Assembly: GCA_014801595.1 (NCBI GenBank)
Contig: JAAVDV010000013.1
Location: 1-5,283 of the forward strand
Length of the DNA stretch: 5,283 bases
Source: Bacteroides sp.
Lineage (GTDB): Bacteria > Bacteroidota > Bacteroidia > Bacteroidales > Muribaculaceae
Direction of reading: 5' to 3'
Position 1 is the first letter of the stretch. Each line of letters begins with the position of its first letter. Of the stretch, positions 1-5,283 are shown piece after piece. The notes under the pieces were generated by a model. It saw only the letters and a list, made by a program, of their open reading frames with translations. It was not told where the DNA came from and did no database searches. Position numbers and translations under genes: made by a program.

Positions 1-3000
1 CATGCGGCAGCGGATAACCATAGTAATCCTGACAATACAACAGGTCTTTTCGACCGTCTGTATTATGACACATATGCCGCAGACCCGGAGAATCCGCAGA
101 AAGGTTATTTCTACTATACCAACGCCGCATCCGATCCCGGTGTGGCAGCGCGTCTGACGATCAATAACCTATGTCCCGGTTCAACCGTCGCTGTTTCGGC
201 ATGGGTGGCTGAATTTTCGTATGAGAATGAGGTAGCTAACCTCAGCTTTAACTTCGTTGCGGTCGATGGTGACGGTAATCGAGAAATCGTACACTCCTTC
301 GTCACCGGATACATAGACAACGTTAACTTCGGGTCGCAGAAAGCACGTGCCGACTATGATAAAGGCTCCCAGGAGGAATTACCCAACAATGAAAACATGA
401 AGAAACATGGACAATGGATGCATGTCTACTACTCATTCATCCCTGACCTGTCTTCAGTGAATAATCTTGTCGATATAGATCATTACGAGCTTGAATTGGA
501 GAATAACTGTGTCTCCTCCATAGGTGCCGACTATGCTGTCGATGACATCCGCGCATATATTATCTCTCCCCAGATCACAGCGCGTCAGCTTAACCCTGTC
601 TGCGATGCAAACCAGAATACGGTCGGCATTCGCATAAGCAGCCGTTTCGACAAGCTACTCGATTCCAATGGCCTGGTAGAATCCACAGAGGCCAATGGCA
701 TACCGGAAGAGACCCTGACACTACACTTCGCCGTGCTTGACAAGAAGAAGTATGACAAGGCTTATGAGGAGGCTCTTGCCCGAAATGAGAGCCATCTCAC
801 TTCGGAAGAATTATCCTCTATTGTCAAATCATCGATTATCGCGATGAATGAGACAACAGATGACGAGGTGGATAAAATTTATTTTACACCCGTGGAAATA
901 TCCACTGATTTCTCCAAAATGCCCCCTTATGAGGAATCAGTGTTTGGAACAGCTCAATCGTATAAATCGGAAACTTCCAGCGTTCGTTATATACGAACCA
1001 ACATACTTCCTTACGATACCGACCTACGACCCGGTAAGGATTACTATATCGTGCTTTATGCGCAGTTCCAGAATTCAGACGGTACGACGTTGCCTGATCC
1101 GACCTTTGCGGATTTCGCCATCACCGACGATCCTTGCGCCAAGTATGCCGTCATGACTCTCCAGGGGTCGGGCGTGATCAAGATTGACGGTATCGCCTAC
1201 AACGACGGCGAGCCGATCGATGTCTGCGAGGGACAAAGCCCCGTCGTGCAGGTCGACCTCAAGATGCTCCTCGATGACAAGGAGATCGATATGCCCGCCT
1301 ACAACGACTATGACAACGCTCCGGCCCACTACTACGACTGGTTCGTCGGACCGGTGGATGAATTCATGGCCACCCCCGAAAACGGCGGCTCAAGCTATTA
1401 CGACCTCCTCTATCTCTTCCGCAACGGCGAGACTCCCGGCGGCGAGTCGACCCCGTCGGGCAAGGGCAATATCGATGCCGACCAACTGCCTGATCCCGTC
1501 GATGGCGAGGAGGATAGATATGCGCCCCTCCGCCAACTCATCAAGGATGGCCGACTCGTGCTCCACGCTTCAAGCTTCGTATTCCCGCCCCTCAAGAATA
1601 CCGATGAGGCCGACAACATTCACGTCCTGACCGCGATGCCCATCATCCCCGGTCCCGACGACGAGGAGGGCTATAAGGTCTGCTCGCAGCCCAACGAGAT
1701 TCGTCTGCGCGTGCAGAACAATTCCCCGCTGATGTTCGACGGCTTCACCGGAATCGACTATCCGGAGGCGGATGTCCCCGTGCGCGTTGGTCTGAGCCAG
1801 CTGAGAAGCGTCAGGGAGCTCGGCGCCCTCACCATCGAGGATCGCACCGGCAACCGTCTCGGCCTAATCCCCAATGTCACGATTCCCGAAAATCTCCGCA
1901 AACTTGAGATTCCCCTCCGCGGCCTCCTCTCCTACAAGGGTAAGGATGTGGCCGCCGAGATGACTATGGCCGGCAACCGCAACGAGGCCGCCGACCCCTA
2001 TGTCTACCTCGTCGAGACCGACGACCCCGCATATATCAGCCTCGACAAGCATCCGATGGATGAGATGCCTATCCGCAACTCCCTCCTTCCGATCGGCATG
2101 GTCGATAATCTGAGCGCGAAGACAACCGAAGATGGCAAGAACAACGTGACCATCCTCTTCGACGAGAACATGCAGTTTGCCGAGGGCTACTACTACCGCG
2201 TCCGCTTCACCTTCGATGAGGTAATCCCGACCGAGGTGGAGGGATACTGCGAGGGCCACGTGGTCTTCACCATCAAGGTCGTGCCGGAATATCAGAAATG
2301 GACCGGCGCCGACAGCCGTAACTGGAACAACGACTCCAACTGGAGCCGTGTCACAGCCGACGATATCCTCCTCCCCGCCGGAGATGCAAAGACCGATGAC
2401 TTCACCGTCGTTCAGAACCGCAAACGCATTCCCCTTATCGTCGACGCCGACGGCAACGTCACACCCAAGCCTGCGAAGCAGCTCCCCTCCAACCGCCGCT
2501 CCTACGCTCCGCTCGACTTCACGAAGGTGCTCGTCAGCAAGATGGACAATGACACTACCACGGGCTATCCCTATATGTTCGCCGCCACTGAAAAGAATAT
2601 CATGACCCTGCATGATGAAATGAGCTGGAACAACCGCGCTCTCCCCGCCGGGATCCCGACGATGGAGCCGACGGAGAATATCGAGTATGACATGGTGTCG
2701 CTTGATCTCAAGGATGGTCCGCTGGCCATGCGTCCATGGTACGCCAACACCTGCGAGCAGATCCACTTCAACCATGGCGCGGAGATGGCTCATCAGGAGA
2801 GCTTCATCTTCGAAAAGAACTATCAGAAGGCCTGGGTCGACATGGAGATGACGGGCGACCGCTGGTACACCCTCGCCTCCCCGCTGCAGGGTGTCGTGGC
2901 TGGTGACATGTACACGAAGACAACCGGCGGCAAGCAGGACAACGAGCTCTACACCGACATCACCTTCAATAATACAGACTATGGCCGCTATGAGCCGGCC

Positions 3001-4323
3001 GTCTACCAGCGCGGATGGAACAAGGCTGAAGCCGCGACCTATCTCCTCGGCGACAATAGCCATGACTCCAAGTCGGCCGCCGTGCAGCTCAACTGGAGCC
3101 GCGTCTACAACGATGTGGAGGAGGCATACGCCCCCGGTCTCGGTTTCTCGATCCGCACCGCCACCGACGGAATCACCGTACCCGACAAGGACGATGACGG
3201 CAACGTGACCGTCCGCTTCCGTCTCCCGAAGGCCGACGACAGCTATTCCTACTTCGATAAGGACGATAACACGGAGGGAGCCGATGACACGGCCGTGGGC
3301 CGCACCGGCAACCGACATGCGCTGACTGCATTCGGCGACGACGGCAAACTGACGGTAAATCTGGCCGTCGGCACCGACGGCACATACTTCCTCGCCGGCA
3401 ATCCCTTCATGGCCCGCATGAAGATGGCTGAATTCCTCGCGGCGAATGCCGATGTCATCGAGCAGGCTTACTGGATAATGACCGACGACCGTCAGGAGGC
3501 CGCCCTCTGGGATGAGAAGTCGGGGACATTCATCAGCACTGACAAGACCGAGGCCACCGACGGCACGATCGCCCCGATGCAGGGCTTCTTCGTCAAGGCC
3601 AAGGAGAAGCGCTCCACCCTCCCCCTGACCTTCACTCCCGCCATGATTGATGACGGTGAGATCAATAACAGCGTTATCCTCCGCGCTCCCCGTGCCGAAC
3701 GCAGGCAGCTCCTCTCAATCTCGGCGATAGATGCAGAGGGTGAGACCGCTTCCCGCGCGCTGATCAAACTCGATGCCGAAGCCTCGGCTACATTCGAACC
3801 CTCGGAGGATGTGACGCTGCTCATCGACCGCACCCTCGAAGAGCATCCCTCGGTATATACTGTAGCATCCGGACAGGCCCTGGCCATCAACAGCCTCGAT
3901 GCCATCGTCGAGACGGAGGTCGGTCTGCTTGCCAATGAGGAATCAGCCCACACCCTCCTCTTCGAGGGAGTCGACGAGAGCGAGGGTCTGCGTCTGCTCG
4001 ACACCGTGACCGGAGAGATCTCCGACCTCTACGACGGCATGGAGATTGAGGTGAAGGGGGCGGCAGCCGGACGCTACTACATCGTCCGCCCCTCCGACAT
4101 GATGGAGGAGGTGACCATGGCGATTCTGCTGAAGGAGCGCACGGTGAGCGTCGTGGCCGAGACAGCCGGCATCACAGCCCGCGTCTACACTCCCGACGGT
4201 CTCTGCTCCGGCGAATGGAGCACCGCCGACAGCCTGCTCCACTTCGACCTCGAACCGGGCATCTTCATCGTAGAGGCCATGGCCGACGGCCGCCGCATGA
4301 TGCGCAAATTCATCGTGAGATAA
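1..4323 (+). CDS. Giant multidomain surface protein, probable T9SS cargo (5' partial)
   Basis: The frame is open from base 1 and ends at TAA 4321-4323, so 1440 codons are visible and the true start is upstream; the first in-frame ATG (142) lies inside a domain and is not the start. Seen, in visible numbering: a jelly-roll-like module (about 38-188) ending in ADYAVDDIRAY; an Ig-like module with CEGQSP (C409), YDW (W447) and a later KVCSQP (C561); WTGADSRNWNNDSNW (from W767); WYTLASPLQGVVAGDMY (from W955), then NPFMARM (N1134) and QGFF (1194-1197); a beta-rich segment (about 1218-1372); and a C-terminus ending RKFIVR. These motif styles are known from large secreted Bacteroidota proteins. I infer cell-surface display or release through T9SS; ligand or substrate is unknown and no catalytic motif was recognised. 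It is acidic (many D/E) and apparently non-enzymatic. Base composition changes sharply near 1080. A structural adhesin or cell-wall-anchored matrix protein is equally possible. Confidence 0.85.
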   Translation, partial: HAAADNHSNPDNTTGLFDRLYYDTYAADPENPQKGYFYYTNAASDPGVAARLTINNLCPGSTVAVSAWVAEFSYENEVANLSFNFVAVDGDGNREIVHSFVTGYIDNVNFGSQKARADYDKGSQEELPNNENMKKHGQWMHVYYSFIPDLSSVNNLVDIDHYELELENNCVSSIGADYAVDDIRAYIISPQITARQLNPVCDANQNTVGIRISSRFDKLLDSNGLVESTEANGIPEETLTLHFAVLDKKKYDKAYEEALARNESHLTSEELSSIVKSSIIAMNETTDDEVDKIYFTPVEISTDFSKMPPYEESVFGTAQSYKSETSSVRYIRTNILPYDTDLRPGKDYYIVLYAQFQNSDGTTLPDPTFADFAITDDPCAKYAVMTLQGSGVIKIDGIAYNDGEPIDVCEGQSPVVQVDLKMLLDDKEIDMPAYNDYDNAPAHYYDWFVGPVDEFMATPENGGSSYYDLLYLFRNGETPGGESTPSGKGNIDADQLPDPVDGEEDRYAPLRQLIKDGRLVLHASSFVFPPLKNTDEADNIHVLTAMPIIPGPDDEEGYKVCSQPNEIRLRVQNNSPLMFDGFTGIDYPEADVPVRVGLSQLRSVRELGALTIEDRTGNRLGLIPNVTIPENLRKLEIPLRGLLSYKGKDVAAEMTMAGNRNEAADPYVYLVETDDPAYISLDKHPMDEMPIRNSLLPIGMVDNLSAKTTEDGKNNVTILFDENMQFAEGYYYRVRFTFDEVIPTEVEGYCEGHVVFTIKVVPEYQKWTGADSRNWNNDSNWSRVTADDILLPAGDAKTDDFTVVQNRKRIPLIVDADGNVTPKPAKQLPSNRRSYAPLDFTKVLVSKMDNDTTTGYPYMFAATEKNIMTLHDEMSWNNRALPAGIPTMEPTENIEYDMVSLDLKDGPLAMRPWYANTCEQIHFNHGAEMAHQESFIFEKNYQKAWVDMEMTGDRWYTLASPLQGVVAGDMYTKTTGGKQDNELYTDITFNNTDYGRYEPAVYQRGWNKAEAATYLLGDNSHDSKSAAVQLNWSRVYNDVEEAYAPGLGFSIRTATDGITVPDKDDDGNVTVRFRLPKADDSYSYFDKDDNTEGADDTAVGRTGNRHALTAFGDDGKLTVNLAVGTDGTYFLAGNPFMARMKMAEFLAANADVIEQAYWIMTDDRQEAALWDEKSGTFISTDKTEATDGTIAPMQGFFVKAKEKRSTLPLTFTPAMIDDGEINNSVILRAPRAERRQLLSISAIDAEGETASRALIKLDAEASATFEPSEDVTLLIDRTLEEHPSVYTVASGQALAINSLDAIVETEVGLLANEESAHTLLFEGVDESEGLRLLDTVTGEISDLYDGMEIEVKGAAAGRYYIVRPSDMMEEVTMAILLKERTVSVVAETAGITARVYTPDGLCSGEWSTADSLLHFDLEPGIFIVEAMADGRRMMRKFIVR
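4132..4320 (+). other. Putative T9SS type A-like C-terminal sorting domain
   Basis: The last roughly 63 residues of the giant protein follow the pattern of the Por_Secre_tail / TIGR04183 family: a beta strand (RTVSVVAE), a strand plus turn resembling 'v.vyd..G' (ITARVYTPDGLCSGEW), then LEPGIFIVEAMADGRRMMRKFIVR-type strands, where 'L..GiFiVea..dG....KFiV' matches the usual 'l..GvYivkv..g....kkiv' ending. In the known family this domain directs passage through the outer-membrane T9SS and is often removed on export. The typical leading 'P-N/P' segment of the domain is not clear here, so it may be a divergent or shortened version. The domain assignment is inference from pattern, not from a profile search. 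Confidence 0.6.
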
Positions 4324-4334
4324 TCCCTACTATC

Positions 4335-4388
4335 TAAATAAGACGGAAACGCCGGAGGCACTGAAAAGCCCCGGCGTTCCGTTATTTA
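4335..4388 (+). terminator. Long intergenic inverted repeat, terminator-like
   Basis: The hairpin starts 12 nt after the stop of the giant gene. The left arm 4343-4359 pairs with 4368-4382 over 15 base pairs, leaving two bulged adenines (one in the AAA at 4347-4349, and A4356) and an 8-nt loop (4360-4367, actgaaaa). An outer AT stem, taaata 4335-4340 with tattta 4383-4388, adds six pairs across a 2-nt bulge (4341-4342). The GC-rich core followed by a T-rich right flank fits a rho-independent terminator, possibly working in both directions because the left flank is A-rich. There is no long uninterrupted T run, so efficiency is uncertain. It ends 17 nt before the next start codon, so it could instead be an intercistronic attenuator or RNA-processing hairpin. 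Confidence 0.75.
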
Positions 4389-4405
4389 TAGAAAACGACC
4401 TGCTT

Positions 4406-4795
4406 ATGCTCAGATTTATTTCCATAGCAATATTTCTTCTCTCGGCGCTGATTCCGGCTCCGGCCGCCCCCCGCCTGCAGCTCCTCCCCGACGGCATAGT
4501 CGACCTCGGCGAATTCGAGGAGAGGGAGGTGCAGACCCGCGAAGTATTCATCCGCAACGTCGGTGACGCGCCGCTGGAGATACTCAAAGTATTCTCTACC
4601 TGCTCCTGCACGCGCGTGAAATACGATTCCGAGCCCATCGCTCCCGGCGACAGCGCGCGCCTGACGGTCATCTTCGACGGTCGTCGCCGCAAGCCCGGCC
4701 CCGTAAGGAAAGTCTTCCGGCTGACCACCAACGGCGACCCCGCCGTCAACAGTATCCTCGTCAAAGGCGACATCATCCGCCCCTTCCAGAAATAA
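4406..4795 (+). CDS. Exported DUF1573 family protein
   Basis: This 129-residue protein starts at the only methionine codon of the frame; the start is supported by an immediate signal peptide. Residues 1-20 are R3, a hydrophobic core (FISIAIFLLSALI) and an APA motif, suggesting cleavage near 20/21. No lipobox cysteine is present, so it should be soluble or envelope-associated in the periplasm rather than a lipoprotein. Residues about 31-124 match the DUF1573 pattern: VDLGEFEE, a strand ending in NVGDAPLEILKV, the hallmark CSCT (C66, C68), EPIAPGDSARLTVIFD, a basic PGPVRKVFRLTTN segment and a final strand LVKGDII. The fold is expected to be an Ig-like beta sandwich; the molecular role of the family is not established. 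Length fits a single-domain member. No Shine-Dalgarno sequence is seen. It lies 82 nt behind the giant gene, separated by the hairpin, and its last 23 bases overlap the converging transposase frame. Confidence 0.9.
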   Translation: MLRFISIAIFLLSALIPAPAAPRLQLLPDGIVDLGEFEEREVQTREVFIRNVGDAPLEILKVFSTCSCTRVKYDSEPIAPGDSARLTVIFDGRRRKPGPVRKVFRLTTNGDPAVNSILVKGDIIRPFQK

Positions 4796-5283
4796 AAGCA
4801 GCCCCGAAATCCGGCAGCCGATTCCCTTGGCTGCCTGATTCTCTTGGCAGCTGATTCTCTTGGCGGCTGATTCTCTTGACGCCCAGACATTCCTCCCTGT
4901 AGGCCTTGAATTGATCCGGACTCCATCGTCTGTGGATCCTGACCGGCATGAGCCTTATGGATTTCAGTAGAAACAGATTCCCATAGGCCGCATACTCATG
5001 GTCACCGACGCACAGATTCATATTCCGGTTGAAAAGATCGGGATAACGACGTCGTAAGATATATCGGCGCGGATTATCCTCCACATACTTGATTGCCCGT
5101 TTAAACTGAATCGAGTCAAAGATTATGGAGTCATCAAAGGGTTTGAAGAGGGTGACGACGGATGGCAGTGCGGCAAGCCGGGAATGGGCCTTTGAGCACG
5201 CAGCGGTGAAAGGGGCGATGTACTTGCCGATCGGACGGTCGAGCTCTTCCGTAACGCTGAGTACGAAATGGATATGGTCGGGC
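4773..5283 (-). CDS. IS200-like / RAYT tyrosine transposase, C-terminal part
   Basis: The frame is open at the right edge; 169 residues are visible, ending at TGA (complement of 4773-4775). The first visible residues PDHIHFVL carry the HxH metal-binding (HUH) motif of Y1 single-strand transposases, where the preceding residue is usually M. Further along, AIKYVEDNPRRY (Y66 of the visible part) matches the 'YI..NP' motif that holds the catalytic tyrosine. YPDLFNRNMNLCVGDHEYAAYGNLFLLK resembles the region after it in Bacteroidales members. Known members nick and rejoin single-stranded DNA and often act on REP-type hairpin repeats. Relatives, from memory, continue into a further C-terminal domain; here the protein instead ends in a repeat-encoded tail (about 135-169), so it looks truncated or remodelled. 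Sampled GC (42-48% in two 60-base lines) is lower than in the DUF1573 gene (58% in one line), consistent with acquisition. The N-terminus lies outside the window, so intactness cannot be judged. Confidence 0.82.
   Translation of the reverse strand, partial: PDHIHFVLSVTEELDRPIGKYIAPFTAACSKAHSRLAALPSVVTLFKPFDDSIIFDSIQFKRAIKYVEDNPRRYILRRRYPDLFNRNMNLCVGDHEYAAYGNLFLLKSIRLMPVRIHRRWSPDQFKAYREECLGVKRISRQENQLPRESGSQGNRLPDFGAAFISGRGG
4813..4835. repeat. Perfect 7-bp inverted repeat (REP-like hairpin)
   Basis: GGCAGCC at 4813-4819 and GGCTGCC at 4829-4835 are exact reverse complements around a 9-nt loop (4820-4828). There is no T tract after it on the plus strand, so it is a poor intrinsic terminator for the DUF1573 gene, although it sits in the right place between converging genes. 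A small GC hairpin beside a RAYT gene is the usual form of a REP element, but I could not identify the guide tetranucleotide expected next to one. Confidence 0.6.
4813..4877. repeat. 16-bp tandem repeat array, four units
   Basis: Four consecutive units follow the pattern GGCNGCY(T)GATTCYCTT: 4813-4828, 4829-4845 (17 bp, one extra T), 4846-4861 and 4862-4877. A degenerate fifth start (GACGCCC) follows at 4878. GATTCTCTT is identical in units 2-4 and has one change (CCC for CTC) in unit 1; the GGCNGC block varies at its fourth and last bases. The array lies within the 3' end of the transposase frame and begins 17 nt past the DUF1573 stop. It may be a slippage-generated tandem array or a REP-like target family of the transposase; the sequence alone does not decide. 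Confidence 0.85.

Noticed and set aside
142..144. ATG at 142 as the start of the giant gene.
   Set aside because: The frame continues without a stop to base 1, the upstream residues (such as KGYFYYTNAASDPG) read naturally into the same jelly-roll-like module, and no signal peptide follows the ATG.
1184..1630. A 148-codon plus-strand frame in another phase within the giant gene.
   Set aside because: Its product is extremely S/T/P/R-rich, as expected from a shifted reading of GC-rich coding DNA.
2338..3105. Repeated NWSRV-coding segments (around 2338 and 3091) as an internal duplication.
   Set aside because: The similarity covers only about five codons and the flanking sequences do not match, so it is probably chance or shared motif usage.
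1864..3318. A 484-codon open frame on the minus strand inside the giant gene.
   Set aside because: It lies wholly opposite a well-supported coding frame with recognisable motifs. High GC with C/G-ending codons on the plus strand removes stops from the antisense frame, and its translation is a low-complexity V/G/H/D-rich sequence without recognisable domains.
4813..4877. The tandem repeat array considered as a CRISPR array.
   Set aside because: The 16-bp units are directly adjacent with no unique spacers, and no cas genes are visible.
4330..4926. A 198-codon minus-strand open frame spanning the DUF1573 gene and the hairpin.
   Set aside because: It is antisense to the DUF1573 gene, which has a signal peptide and family motifs, and passes through the terminator-like hairpin and the repeat array. 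No protein family is recognisable in it.

Overview
The window looks like a chromosomal segment of a Bacteroidota organism, most likely order Bacteroidales. Three things suggest this: a very large secreted multidomain surface protein whose C-terminus resembles a type A sorting domain of the type IX secretion system (T9SS), a small exported DUF1573 protein, and a Bacteroidales-style IS200-like/RAYT tyrosine transposase. Neither visible start region has a purine-rich Shine-Dalgarno sequence, which is common in this phylum. Species cannot be decided from the sequence.

Layout: 1-4323 (+) is the 3' part, 1440 codons, of one giant surface/secreted protein gene whose start lies upstream of the window. 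Its visible part runs through a jelly-roll-like module, Ig-like modules, a WTG..NWNN..NW linker motif, a 'SPL-G-GDMY ... NPF ... QGFF' cassette, a beta-rich region and a short terminal domain ending in KFIVR. At 4335-4388 a long near-perfect inverted repeat with an AT-rich outer stem fills the intergenic gap and looks like a terminator. At 4406-4795 (+) is a 129-residue exported DUF1573 protein. Converging on it from the right is 4773-5283 (-), the C-terminal 169 codons of an IS200-like/RAYT transposase. It keeps an HxH (HUH) motif and a candidate catalytic tyrosine, but its tail consists of a 16-bp tandem repeat array (4813-4877) and it stops inside the 3' end of the DUF1573 gene.

Working together: the giant protein is probably exported through the Sec pathway and then T9SS and displayed on or released from the cell surface. 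The DUF1573 protein is probably periplasmic or envelope-associated. No direct functional link between them is visible beyond adjacency and shared strand. The transposase end looks like a separate, lower-GC acquisition. The points most worth a second look are the abrupt base-composition step inside the giant gene near position 1080, and the repeat array that forms the end of the transposase reading frame, is read in all three frames and can fold into two competing hairpins. I see no convincing new multi-gene system; the RAYT plus repeat array is the nearest candidate.
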